From: Clostridiales bacterium
Lineage (GTDB): Bacteria > Bacillota > Clostridia > Christensenellales > Aristaeellaceae
Assembly: GCA_012523405.1 (NCBI GenBank)
Contig: JAAYIN010000006.1
Coordinates: 1 to 53,089 of the forward strand
Length of the DNA: 53,089 nt
Direction: 5' to 3'
Made by a program: the position numbers and the translations under genes. The stretch's first letter is position 1; every line of letters begins with the position of its first letter. The notes beneath the pieces were generated by a model. That model searched no databases, was not told the DNA's origin, and saw nothing but the letters and a program-made list of their open reading frames with translations. Below are positions 25,750-34,414 of the stretch, one piece after another.

Positions 25750-27120
25750 ATGAAAAAGCTGATCGCCATTATGCTAACGCTCTGTCTATGCATGACCACC
25801 TGCCTCGCATTTGCGGAAACCACACTCAAGCTAGGCATCTACCCCGAAGATGTTGACACCGCAGCCATCGAATCCCACGAGACCTATATCTCCATTTTCA
25901 ATGAAACCTACCCCGACGTAGCACTTGAGCGCGCACAGTATAAGTACGCAACCGATACCTTCGTGCCGCTGGCAGAAGCAGGCACACTCCCCACCATCTT
26001 TGAAACATGGTTCACCGAGCCCCAGAAGCTTATCAAGGGCGAATTTGTTGCAGACGTAACAGATCAAATGGAAGCTCGCGGCTGGCTGGAGAAGATGAAC
26101 CCCTCCATCCGCACATTGCTCTCCAGCGATGATGGCCGCCTCTACGGCGTACCGCGTGATGGCTATGCTCTTGGCCTGATGATCAACGTCGAAGTATTCG
26201 AAGACGCTGGTTTGGTTGACGAGAACGGCGTACCGCTGTATCCTAAGACCTGGGAAGAACTCGCAGAAGTTTCCGTTAAAATCAAGGAAGCTACCGGTTC
26301 TGCAGGCCTATGCCTACTCGCTAAAGACAATGCAGGCGGCTGGCATTTCTCCAACATCGCATGGTGCTTTGGCGCTGTGTTCCAGGTACAAGGCGAAGAC
26401 GGCAAATGGACCGCACAGCTCAACACACCCGAAGTTGTTGCAGCTATGGAATATGTCAAAGACCTTAAGTGGAAGTATGACGTGCTGACCTCCGACCCCA
26501 CCAGCGAAGACTGGGGCACAGGCTTCACCCAGCTAGGCACAGGCGCAGCAGCCATGTACATCGCTGCTAACGACGCTGTTTCACAGCCCACCGACAACAA
26601 CGGCCTCGCAGTTGACAAGCTGATGATGGCTGGCATCCCCGCTGGCCCCGCCGGCGCATACAGCCTCTTTGGCGGCACCCCTTACATGCTTTCCAAGACC
26701 GCTACTGCTGAAGAAATCGACGCAGCTCTGAACTATCTTGAGATCATGGGCAAGGCTCCTGTTCTGACCGAAACCGCTAAGGCTGGTTTGGCAGAAGATG
26801 CTCGCTATCGCAAGGACAATGGCATCCCAGTCATCAACGAATTCCCCGTATGGGCTGATGACGAACTCGTAGCAGCTCGCCGCGAAGTCGTAGCAGAGTA
26901 CAGCAATGTTGATCCCGCTCTGTTTGACCCCTACTTTGACGCTGTTGCATCCGAAGGTAACCTAAAGATGGAAGAGCCCCAGATCACTCAGGACATGTAC
27001 GCACTGCTCACAAACGTATTGCAGGCTGTTGTCACTGACGAAGCTGCCGCCATCCAGACTCTGCTTGACGAGGCTGATGCAAACTTCCAGACCATGCTAG
27101 ACGAACAAATCAACAAGTAA
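25750..27120 (+). CDS. Sugar ABC transporter substrate-binding protein
   Basis: The 456-residue exported protein has a signal peptide ending near AFA (residues 21-23). The mature part has the pattern of family 1 extracellular solute-binding proteins (VPRDGYALGLMINVEVFEDAG, then PKTWEELAE). There is no clear lipobox, so how it stays at the surface of a Gram-positive cell is uncertain. I chose ATG 25750 with GGAGGG 6 nt upstream; an in-frame ATG at 25702 lacks an RBS and would bury the signal peptide. It leads the CUT1 importer operon, and a stem-loop after it separates it from the permeases. Confidence 0.94.
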   Translation: MKKLIAIMLTLCLCMTTCLAFAETTLKLGIYPEDVDTAAIESHETYISIFNETYPDVALERAQYKYATDTFVPLAEAGTLPTIFETWFTEPQKLIKGEFVADVTDQMEARGWLEKMNPSIRTLLSSDDGRLYGVPRDGYALGLMINVEVFEDAGLVDENGVPLYPKTWEELAEVSVKIKEATGSAGLCLLAKDNAGGWHFSNIAWCFGAVFQVQGEDGKWTAQLNTPEVVAAMEYVKDLKWKYDVLTSDPTSEDWGTGFTQLGTGAAAMYIAANDAVSQPTDNNGLAVDKLMMAGIPAGPAGAYSLFGGTPYMLSKTATAEEIDAALNYLEIMGKAPVLTETAKAGLAEDARYRKDNGIPVINEFPVWADDELVAARREVVAEYSNVDPALFDPYFDAVASEGNLKMEEPQITQDMYALLTNVLQAVVTDEAAAIQTLLDEADANFQTMLDEQINK

Positions 27121-27137
27121 TATACTATTGCTTATAA

Positions 27138-27175
27138 GGCCGTCGCGGCTCGGCGCAACGCTCACCGCGGCGGCC
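27138..27175 (+). promoter_or_regulatory. GC-rich stem-loop between binding-protein and permease genes
   Basis: GGCCGTCGCGG (27138-27148) pairs with CCGCGGCGGCC (27165-27175), 11 bp with one G-T pair. No T run follows. Such stem-loops after binding-protein genes commonly protect the upstream mRNA or cause partial termination, raising binding protein over permease. Confidence 0.6.
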
Positions 27176-27212
27176 AAACTTTACCTTAATTGCACCCAAA
27201 GGAGCGATCATC

Positions 27213-28118
27213 ATGATCAAACAAACCTCTCTGCGCAAGAAAAACAACCATGTGGTGTGGAAGCAAGAGCTTGGCTCATGGCTTGTGATGCTGCCCGGTA
27301 TCCTTCTGTTTGTCTTTTTCATCTGGGAGCCGCTGCTAGAAGCGATCAGGCTCTCGCTGTATGAAGCAAACGGCATGCGTATCGTCCGCTTTGTTGGACT
27401 TGATAACTATCGTTCTGTCCTCACCCAGCCAGACTTTCTGCCTGCGCTGCAAAACACCTTTTCTTATTTGATCTGGTCGCTAATCATCGGCTTCCTCATC
27501 CCGATTTTTCTTGCTATTTTTATTCAGGAATCCAGATGCGGTAAAAGTCTGTACCGCACGGCGGTTTATCTGCCCAATATCGTCCCAAGCCTTGCCACGG
27601 TGTTTCTGTGGCGCTATATCTTCCGCAGCGACGGCACAGGCGCGCTCAATATGCTCCTATCCGTCTTTGGCGTTGCCCCGCAGGATTGGCTCAATAATGT
27701 CTCGCGCGTCATCCCGCTTATCGTCATCGCGATGACTTGGAAAGGCGCAGGCGCAACCACCTTACTCTACCTTGCAGGGCTGCAAAGCATTGACCCCGAA
27801 CTCTTTGAAGCTGCAATCATCGATGGCGCGAATGTCAAACAGCGCATCTTTCATATAACCGTCCCTCAGATCTATAATCTAGCGCGGACACTTCTCATAT
27901 TGCAAGTCATTTCCGTATTCCAAATCCTCTACGAGCCGCTCGTCATGACCAATGGCGGACCGAACAACGCATCGGTATCGCTGATGCAGCTCGTCTTTAG
28001 ATATGCGTTTGAGAAATACGACTACAGCCGCGCAAGCGCTGTGAGCGTTCTGATCTCCATCGCGCTGATCGCACTGACGCTATTCTATAACAAAGTCAAC
28101 AAAGAAAAAGACATGTAA
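27213..28118 (+). CDS. Sugar ABC transporter permease (MalF-type)
   Basis: The 301-residue integral membrane protein has about six helices. The EAA loop (EAAIIDGANVKQRIFHITVP), which docks the ATPase, lies near residues 200-219. It belongs to the CUT1 sugar importer class. AAAGGAG lies 8 nt before the ATG. It should pair with the permease encoded 14 nt downstream. The substrate is probably an alpha-glucoside, inferred from the GH65 genes. Confidence 0.95.
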   Translation: MIKQTSLRKKNNHVVWKQELGSWLVMLPGILLFVFFIWEPLLEAIRLSLYEANGMRIVRFVGLDNYRSVLTQPDFLPALQNTFSYLIWSLIIGFLIPIFLAIFIQESRCGKSLYRTAVYLPNIVPSLATVFLWRYIFRSDGTGALNMLLSVFGVAPQDWLNNVSRVIPLIVIAMTWKGAGATTLLYLAGLQSIDPELFEAAIIDGANVKQRIFHITVPQIYNLARTLLILQVISVFQILYEPLVMTNGGPNNASVSLMQLVFRYAFEKYDYSRASAVSVLISIALIALTLFYNKVNKEKDM

Positions 28119-28132
28119 AGGAGGCGCTTGCT

Positions 28133-29029
28133 ATGAAAAACAACGATTATGTAGGAGCAGTGCGCCCCTACGACCTAAGAAGACCTTCCGTTAAAGTCGG
28201 CTATACCATCATGACCATTCTCTGTATCTTTGCGGTGCTGCTGGCGATCATGCCTGTGGTCTGGGTCATCCTTGCGGGCTTCAAGGAACTAAAGGAATTC
28301 AATCGCGGCGTGAAAGCCGCTGATAATCACTACTATCTGCAATTCCTGCCTGTCAGCTTTTCACTGGATGGCTACCTTGAAACATGGAACCAGATGAAAT
28401 ACCTTCGCTACTACATGAACTCCTTCATCGTGGTGGTTGGCAGTACGATCTGCGCCGTGCTCTTCAACGGACTTCTCGCATACGGTTTGAGCCATCTAAA
28501 ACCCCGCGGATGGAAGGTCATCTATGCTCTGATCATGGGCTCGCTCATGATCCCTGCGACCACCAGTATCGTACCGCTGTTCATCAACATCACCAAGCTC
28601 GGACTGAGCGGATCATTCGTGCCGCTGTTCCTGTCCGCAGGGGCTAGCGCGTTCTACGTCGTTATGTTCAAGAATTTCTATGATGCCATGCCAAAAAGCC
28701 TACTTGAAGCGGCAAAACTGGATGGCTGCGGAAACATGAACATGTTCTTTAAAATCGTGCTTCCGCTGTCCATGCCCATCAATATGGTCATCGTTATCTA
28801 TGCCGTGAACGCCGCATGGAGCGATTTCCTCCTGCCCTACCTGGTGCTTGGCGGCACCAAGATGGAAACGGTCATGGTGCGCCTGTTTACCTACCGCACC
28901 TCAAACCGTGTCAACAACATGGACATCATCCGTGCAATCGTATTTTCCATTATCCCCCCAATCCTGCTGTTCATCGCGTTCCAGCGTCAGATTACGCAGA
29001 ACGTGGTTTCATCAGGCATCAAGGGCTAA
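28133..29029 (+). CDS. Sugar ABC transporter permease (MalG-type)
   Basis: The 298-residue membrane protein has six predicted helices and an EAA loop (EAAKLDGCGNMNMFFKIVLP). It is the second CUT1 permease half. AAAGGAGG lies 8 nt before the ATG. No ATP-binding subunit is encoded in this operon. In many Firmicutes a shared MsmX/MsmK-type ATPase encoded elsewhere drives such importers, and I infer the same here. Confidence 0.95.
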   Translation: MKNNDYVGAVRPYDLRRPSVKVGYTIMTILCIFAVLLAIMPVVWVILAGFKELKEFNRGVKAADNHYYLQFLPVSFSLDGYLETWNQMKYLRYYMNSFIVVVGSTICAVLFNGLLAYGLSHLKPRGWKVIYALIMGSLMIPATTSIVPLFINITKLGLSGSFVPLFLSAGASAFYVVMFKNFYDAMPKSLLEAAKLDGCGNMNMFFKIVLPLSMPINMVIVIYAVNAAWSDFLLPYLVLGGTKMETVMVRLFTYRTSNRVNNMDIIRAIVFSIIPPILLFIAFQRQITQNVVSSGIKG

Positions 29030-29054
29030 TTCATAGATCAGCGTAAAGGGGAGA

Positions 29055-31304
29055 ATGATCGTGGCGAAGTCTGCTGACCGCTACTTTGGTTTACATGAGC
29101 AAAAAATTATTGAAGAGGGTTTCAATCCCGACTATTCGCTTGAGAGCGAGTCTATTTTCACACTATCCAATGAACATATGGGCATTCGAGGGTATTTCGA
29201 AGAAGGCGGTGTCAATTCGCTTCGCGGCAGCTATTTAGGCGGCGTGTACGAAGCGCAGCCCCATAGACCTGAAAGTAACTATCGCGGTTTTGTCGACCGC
29301 ACGCATTATATGATCACAACTGCTGATTGCTTATCCACAAAGCTAACAGTCGCCGGCGAGGAACTCAATCTTACCGCTTGTTCCTTCTCAAACTATTATC
29401 GCGAGCTGGATTTATCAAACGGACTTCTTCTGAGACGCTTTACATGGTATACCGCCAGAGCCGGCAAAATCGATGTGGTGCTGGAGCGCCTCATCAGTAT
29501 GGATCGCCCCGATCAGCTCGTTCAGCGAATTACGCTCACGGCCTTGGATATGGATGCAACTGTGATGCTTAACATGGGAATCGACGGGAACATCGTTCAT
29601 CAAACGACGCAGCGCTGTCAATGGAATGATGTGAGCAACGAGCACCAAGCGCCTGACGATACGCTTGTACTTCGCACGGCAACCACTGATATGAACGTGC
29701 GCTATCGCCTTTTGACGCAATGTGATGGCACGCTCTCACCCATGCGAACTCATCGCGGAATCGATCATACCTATTCATTCACACTAAAGCAAAATAAGAC
29801 TTCTATTGCCTCGCGCACTGTTTCCGTTCAGGTTGCAAGAAGCGGCGAAAATCTTCCTGAAGCGCAGCCATTCGCTGACTTTGCCACCGTTCTGGATGAA
29901 AACACCCGCCATTGGCATGCCTTCTGGGCACAATCTGATGTGGAAATCCAAGGTGATTTGCAAAATCAACAAGGCGTTCGCTACTGCCTATTCCAGCTCC
30001 ACTCTACTTATCGCGGACTGGACATGCGAAACAACATCGGCGCAAAGGGCTTGACAGGAGAATCCTATAACGGTCACGCATTCTGGGATACAGAAACATA
30101 CTGCCTGCCGTTCTATCTGTTTTCAGAGCCCAAAGCAGCGAAGGGTTTGCTTATGTTCCGCTATTACACATTGCCCGAGGCGATGAAGCGCGCTGCCAAG
30201 CTTGACCTCAAAGGCGCATGCTACCCCATCGCAACGCTTGACGGCACAGAGGCATGCACGCTGTGGCAGCATTCATCACTCCAGATGCAGCCCTCCACCT
30301 CCGTAGCTTACGCGATCCAAACCTATGCCGAGCTGACCGATGACCAAGAATTCCTCAAGCGTGAAGGTGCAGAAATGCTCGTTGAGATCGCTCGCTATCT
30401 CCTCTCTAGAGGCGGCTGGAATGAGCAGGGCTTTGGGTTCTACGGTGTCATGGGACCTGATGAATTCCATATGATGGTCAACAACGATTTTTACACCAAT
30501 TACCTTGGCAAAAAATCAATGATCTACGCTGCCAATGTCATTGACAGATTAACGCCCAAAGAGCTAGAACGCCTGATCGAAAAAAGCAGCCTAAGCGCCG
30601 ATGAACCAATCGCATGGCGCAAAGCAGCTGATCAGATGATTCTGCTGCATGGCGAGAATGATGTATTCGAACAACACGAAGGCTATTTCAGCCTACCCCA
30701 TACGGATATTCAAGCCATCGCTCGTGAGGAATTCCCGCTCTATGATCACTGGAGCTATGACCGCATCTACCGCACCGATATGCTCAAACAGCCCGCTGTG
30801 CTCATGGCAATGTTCTTATATCCAGATGACTTTACTGACGCGCAGAAGGAAGCGAACTACGCCTACTATGAGCCGCGCTGCATCCACGAGAGCAGCCTTT
30901 CCCCCTCCGTTCACGCGATTATCGCCTCTGGACTGGGCAGGCATGAAGAAGCACTTGACTTCTTTGGCTTTGCAACGAGGCTTGATCTGGATAACTATAA
31001 CCGCAACACCCGCGAGGGACTCCACATGTCCAGCGTTGCCGCAGCATGGCTTACGATTGTGGAAGGCTTTGGAGGTGTCCGCTTTACTGGCGGCAATCTC
31101 TCCATTGCGCCTTGGCTGCCAGAGGGCTGGACAAAGCTCAGTTTCTCGCTGCGAATCAAGGACTCCATTCTACGCGCAAAAATCAATGCTACGGACGTTA
31201 CCCTAAGCTGCGAAGGTTCACCGCTCCGCCTAGCTGTATATGGAAAGCCGCTCACCATTGGAGAAACACCTGTTTCGTGCATAACAGAAAGGATGTTGGC
31301 ATGA
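29055..31304 (+). CDS. GH65 family glycoside phosphorylase (second copy)
   Basis: The 749-residue protein is a second cytosolic GH65 enzyme. The N-terminal domain contains LSNEHMGIRGYFEEGG, the barrel has AFWDTETYCLPFYL and the general acid is Glu470 in GPDEFHMMVNNDFYTN. The phosphate-site region HESSLSPSVHA follows. The residues after the acid (HMMVNND) differ from the first copy (HERVNNN), and overall likeness between the two is low, so they probably act on different glucosides. A GGGGAG lies close to ATG 29055; GTG 29061 is an alternative start with better spacing. It overlaps the next gene as ATGA. Confidence 0.93.
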   Translation: MIVAKSADRYFGLHEQKIIEEGFNPDYSLESESIFTLSNEHMGIRGYFEEGGVNSLRGSYLGGVYEAQPHRPESNYRGFVDRTHYMITTADCLSTKLTVAGEELNLTACSFSNYYRELDLSNGLLLRRFTWYTARAGKIDVVLERLISMDRPDQLVQRITLTALDMDATVMLNMGIDGNIVHQTTQRCQWNDVSNEHQAPDDTLVLRTATTDMNVRYRLLTQCDGTLSPMRTHRGIDHTYSFTLKQNKTSIASRTVSVQVARSGENLPEAQPFADFATVLDENTRHWHAFWAQSDVEIQGDLQNQQGVRYCLFQLHSTYRGLDMRNNIGAKGLTGESYNGHAFWDTETYCLPFYLFSEPKAAKGLLMFRYYTLPEAMKRAAKLDLKGACYPIATLDGTEACTLWQHSSLQMQPSTSVAYAIQTYAELTDDQEFLKREGAEMLVEIARYLLSRGGWNEQGFGFYGVMGPDEFHMMVNNDFYTNYLGKKSMIYAANVIDRLTPKELERLIEKSSLSADEPIAWRKAADQMILLHGENDVFEQHEGYFSLPHTDIQAIAREEFPLYDHWSYDRIYRTDMLKQPAVLMAMFLYPDDFTDAQKEANYAYYEPRCIHESSLSPSVHAIIASGLGRHEEALDFFGFATRLDLDNYNRNTREGLHMSSVAAAWLTIVEGFGGVRFTGGNLSIAPWLPEGWTKLSFSLRIKDSILRAKINATDVTLSCEGSPLRLAVYGKPLTIGETPVSCITERMLA

Positions 31305-32692
31305 AGAAATTACTTGGTTTCATGGTTATGCTAGCGGTATTTGCATTGGGGCAAGGTGCCTTGGCAGAAACAAAAAGCTATGCACTTCCAAACGCGGTTA
31401 TGCCAAGCAGCTCCTGCATCGTATCCGCAGACGAAGCAGCGCTGCCTGTGATGGATACCGCCGTCAATCTCTCTCGCATATGGACAAGCCGCCCTCAGAC
31501 AACCACTGCACCCGTTGCATGGCTTGAGCTTGACGGGGATGTTGACATCAGCGTTCAGTTTATCGGGCAGGATATCACGTCCGCTATCGTCCGTCCATTA
31601 TCCCTTGGCATCACACCCGCCTACCAAGGCGATACAGTCACCTTCACGCTTGATAAGCCTGCGCAGCTCACTGTAGAAATCAATGACCAGCAAGCTGGTG
31701 CGCTCCACTTGTTTGCGGAAGCACTGCGCAGCGAGGAGGAAATCCTCGCTACCACGCTTTGCTTTGAAGCAGGGCTGCATGAGGTTGGAACGGTCACCCT
31801 CCAAAGCGGGCAGTCCGTCTACCTTGCGTCTGGTGCTGTAGTACGCGGGCAATTTCTCGCTAATGATGCAGAGGATATCCGCATCTATGGACGGGGCATT
31901 CTGGACGGCAGTCAATTTCATCGCTGGGATCAGCAGACCGTCCCTATTGATTTTGTTAATTGTAAGCAGGTCTCCATCTCTGATATAACCATTCTTGATC
32001 CAGCTGCATGGACGCTCAACCTCTATCTATGCGAAGATGTCACGATCGATCATGTGAAGATTATCGGAGCGCGCAGCAACAGCGATGGCATCACCCTTCA
32101 AAGCTGCAAACGCGTCGCCGTCAGCAATTGCTTTGTACGCGGCTGGGATGATAACCTTGTTGTAAAAGGCTATGATGGCGATGTCAGTGATATATCATTC
32201 ACCGATTGTGTGCTCTGGACAGACCTTGCACAGAGCTGCGAAATCGGCTATGAAACACGCGCAGATGTGATCGAAAACATCACTTTTGAAAACATCACCG
32301 TTCTCCATGCCAACCACAAACCAGTTTGCTCCATCCACAACAGCGATAATGCACTCGTGCAAAACATTGTATTCAGGAACATCGTCGTTGAGGATTGCCA
32401 GCTTGGACAAGGCGATGGTGCAGAATTCCTCATTGATCTGACCACCACCAAGTCCCAATGGTCAAAGAGCAAAGAACGCGGCAACATACGCAATGTGCTG
32501 ATTGAGAACGTCACCGTTCTATCCGGCAAAGTCCCCGCCTTCCGCATCTTTGCCATCAACAAAGATCACACCGTCGATCATGTAACGATCAAGAATCTTT
32601 CGCTCATGGGCGAAGTGGTCGAATCCTTTGATCAGCTTCGATACTCCTTTAGCCCTCGAAAGCTTGGGGAGGACATCGTGATCGAGCCGTAA
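31301..32692 (+). CDS. Secreted right-handed beta-helix glycosidase (GH28-like)
   Basis: The 463-residue protein has a signal peptide (MKKLLGFMVMLAVFALG, cleavage near ALA), a short beta domain and then parallel beta-helix repeats. The helix carries NSDGI at 260-264 and WDDN with Asp283 and Asp284. The 21-22 residue spacing from Asp262 matches the catalytic aspartates of GH28 polygalacturonases. The GHG His motif expected about 20 residues later is missing and CEIGYE stands there instead, so the substrate may not be pectin. I chose ATG 31301, which overlaps the GH65 stop as ATGA and has GAAAGGA 7 nt upstream. It could release the sugar imported by this locus. Confidence 0.85.
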   Translation: MKKLLGFMVMLAVFALGQGALAETKSYALPNAVMPSSSCIVSADEAALPVMDTAVNLSRIWTSRPQTTTAPVAWLELDGDVDISVQFIGQDITSAIVRPLSLGITPAYQGDTVTFTLDKPAQLTVEINDQQAGALHLFAEALRSEEEILATTLCFEAGLHEVGTVTLQSGQSVYLASGAVVRGQFLANDAEDIRIYGRGILDGSQFHRWDQQTVPIDFVNCKQVSISDITILDPAAWTLNLYLCEDVTIDHVKIIGARSNSDGITLQSCKRVAVSNCFVRGWDDNLVVKGYDGDVSDISFTDCVLWTDLAQSCEIGYETRADVIENITFENITVLHANHKPVCSIHNSDNALVQNIVFRNIVVEDCQLGQGDGAEFLIDLTTTKSQWSKSKERGNIRNVLIENVTVLSGKVPAFRIFAINKDHTVDHVTIKNLSLMGEVVESFDQLRYSFSPRKLGEDIVIEP

Positions 32693-32710
32693 GGAGACGG
32701 CGGAAGAGAC

Positions 32711-32759
32711 GGCAGGGGCTGCCGCCCCTGTACCCTGCTCTGGACTTTGCCCTGAACCC
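32711..32759 (+). repeat. Dispersed GC-rich intergenic repeat, copy A
   Basis: About 49 nt beginning GGCAGGGGCT, with a CAGGGGC/GCCCCTG hairpin. It is homologous on the opposite strand to 32930-32977. The match is strongest over the first 30 nt (about 85 percent by eye) and then diverges. Confidence 0.55.
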
Positions 32760-32804
32760 ATTTTTTCATTCGTAAACACCTCCGAGAAGTTTTCGGCAAT
32801 ATAA

Positions 32805-32844
32805 ACAGGCAATGATGATTATGAATTCATCATTGCCTGTTTTA
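32805..32844 (+). terminator. Terminator of the sugar operon
   Basis: ACAGGCAATGATGA (32805-32818) pairs perfectly with TCATCATTGCCTGT (32827-32840) around 8 nt, followed by TTTAAT. It lies 112 nt past the last gene and may work in both directions. Confidence 0.8.
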
Positions 32845-32901
32845 ATATTCGGTTACTACAAACGCACCATTCGCGTATTAGCAAACGCAGCGCTGCACAT
32901 T

Positions 32902-32920
32902 GACCGTGCTATGCACGGTC
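32902..32920. repeat. Perfect hairpin between the sugar operon and coaBC
   Basis: GACCGTGC (32902-32909) and GCACGGTC (32913-32920) form an 8-bp stem with a 3-nt loop. It lies downstream of coaBC on the minus strand but has no T run. It may be part of the dispersed repeat cluster. Confidence 0.4.
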
Positions 32921-32929
32921 ATCAACAAC

Positions 32930-32977
32930 GGGTCAAGGGTTTAAACCCTTGCGGGGTGCAGGAGCGGAGCCCCTGCC
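32930..32977 (-). repeat. Dispersed GC-rich repeat, copy B, overlapping the coaBC 3' end
   Basis: On the minus strand this begins GGCAGGGGCT and shares CCTG-ACCC-GC spacing with copy A. It includes a perfect AAGGGTTTAAACCCTT palindrome. It supplies the last codons and the stop of coaBC, so the protein tail AGAPLLHPARV comes from the repeat. Confidence 0.55.
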
Positions 32978-34164
32978 AAAGCAACTGCCTCATCCCAGAT
33001 GCAGTTGGCTGCTTCGTGCTTGCTCATAATTTCAAGGGGTTTGACTGCGTCTTTAGTGATCAAAGTGACGATGTTGGTATCAACGCCAAAGCCTGCACCC
33101 TCTTGCGTCACATCGTTAGCAACAATCATATCCAATGACTTGGACTGAAGCTTGCGCTGGGCGTTGGCAACGATGTTCTGCGTTTCAGCTGCAAAGCCGA
33201 CTAGGATTTGATGGGGCTGCTTTTGCTTGCCAACGGCTTTGGCAACATCAGGATTTTCAACGAGCTTAAGGATGAGGTTTTCACCATCCTGCTTCTTGAT
33301 TTTCTGATCTGCCACCTGCTGGACCTTGTAGTCAGCAGGTGCCGCAGCTTGGACGATGATATCCTGATTAGCGGCATGCATCATCATGGCATCGTATAGG
33401 TCTTGAGTTGACGTGATGGACACAAGCGTCACGCCTGCGGGCACGGGAAGGTGCACAGGACCTGATACCAATGTCACTGCTGCGCCGCGCTTCTGGGCGG
33501 CCTCAGCTAGGGCATAGCCCATCTTGCCTGATGAATCATTGGTCATATAGCGAACGGGGTCTATGCGCTCGACTGTTGGGCCTGCGGTTACCAGAACGCG
33601 CTTCCCCTGCATGTCCTGCCTTGCAGCCAGGAGCTTGATGACCGCTTCTACAATGTCGATCGGCTCACTCATGCGTCCAGCGCCTATGTCGCCGCATGCC
33701 AAAATACCGCTGGCAGGGCCAACAGTCAACACGCCGCGGTCCTTAAGGACCGCTAAGTTGCTCTGCGTAGCCTCAGCCGTCCACATACCTGTGTTCATAG
33801 CAGGGGCAAGCATAATGGGCGCTTTGGTGGCTAGAAGGGTGGTTGTCAGCATATCGTCCGCAATGCCGCTCGCAAGCTTAGCCATCAGGTTGGCCGTTGC
33901 CGGCACAACAAGCATCACATCTGCCTTTTGAGCCAGCGAGATATGCTTAACATCCCATGACTCAATGCGCTCAAATGTGTCAATCACCACAGGCCGCTTG
34001 CTCAGCGTTTCAAAGGTTAAAGGGGCTACTAGCTTGGTTGCATTCTGGGTCATAATCACATCGATATTCGCGCCAAGCTTTGACAGCCTCGACACAACCT
34101 CACATGCTTTATACGCAGCAATACCAGCCGTCACGCCTAAAACGACATGCTTTCCCTTTAGCAT
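32941..34164 (-). CDS. coaBC: Bifunctional phosphopantothenoylcysteine decarboxylase / phosphopantothenate-cysteine ligase
   Basis: The 407-residue enzyme carries out two steps of coenzyme A synthesis. The N-terminal FMN-dependent CoaC domain (about 1-180) has His74 (in DVKHISLAQ), the PAMNTGMW motif (121-128) and the active-site Cys in ILACGDIGAGRM. The C-terminal CoaB ligase domain has TAGPTVERIDPVRYMTN and ADQKIKK. The last eleven residues come from a dispersed repeat and look non-native. It is the last gene of the yicC-remA-gmk-rpoZ-coaBC cluster, and priA, which often follows, is absent here. The start is 1 nt from the rpoZ stop. Confidence 0.97.
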   Translation of the reverse strand: MLKGKHVVLGVTAGIAAYKACEVVSRLSKLGANIDVIMTQNATKLVAPLTFETLSKRPVVIDTFERIESWDVKHISLAQKADVMLVVPATANLMAKLASGIADDMLTTTLLATKAPIMLAPAMNTGMWTAEATQSNLAVLKDRGVLTVGPASGILACGDIGAGRMSEPIDIVEAVIKLLAARQDMQGKRVLVTAGPTVERIDPVRYMTNDSSGKMGYALAEAAQKRGAAVTLVSGPVHLPVPAGVTLVSITSTQDLYDAMMMHAANQDIIVQAAAPADYKVQQVADQKIKKQDGENLILKLVENPDVAKAVGKQKQPHQILVGFAAETQNIVANAQRKLQSKSLDMIVANDVTQEGAGFGVDTNIVTLITKDAVKPLEIMSKHEAANCIWDEAVALAGAPLLHPARV

Positions 34165-34165
34165 A

Positions 34166-34378
34166 TTAATCCTCCAACTCAGGGTCGCGCTCGTAGGTCA
34201 AAAGACCACGGTTGATCTCTTCAATAGCAATTTTAAGGGGTTTCATATCCTTGGGATCGATCAAGGGCTGCGCTCCGTCAAGCAGTTGACGTGCACGCTT
34301 GCTTGCCTCCACTACCAATGTATAACGGCAATCCACTTTTTCAGATAGTTCTACGATCGTTGGTTGAACAATAGCCAT
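34166..34378 (-). CDS. rpoZ: RNA polymerase omega subunit
   Basis: The 70-residue protein matches the omega subunit in length and in the motif VDCRYTLVVEASKRARQL, followed by KPLKIAIEEINRG. It helps fold and hold the beta' subunit. It lies between gmk and coaBC, the normal Firmicutes position. AAGGAGGAAAC lies just before the ATG. Confidence 0.95.
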   Translation of the reverse strand: MAIVQPTIVELSEKVDCRYTLVVEASKRARQLLDGAQPLIDPKDMKPLKIAIEEINRGLLTYERDPELED

Positions 34379-34414
34379 ACTGTTTCCTCCTTAAAGTCGT
34401 CAGGGTTTGTATCA

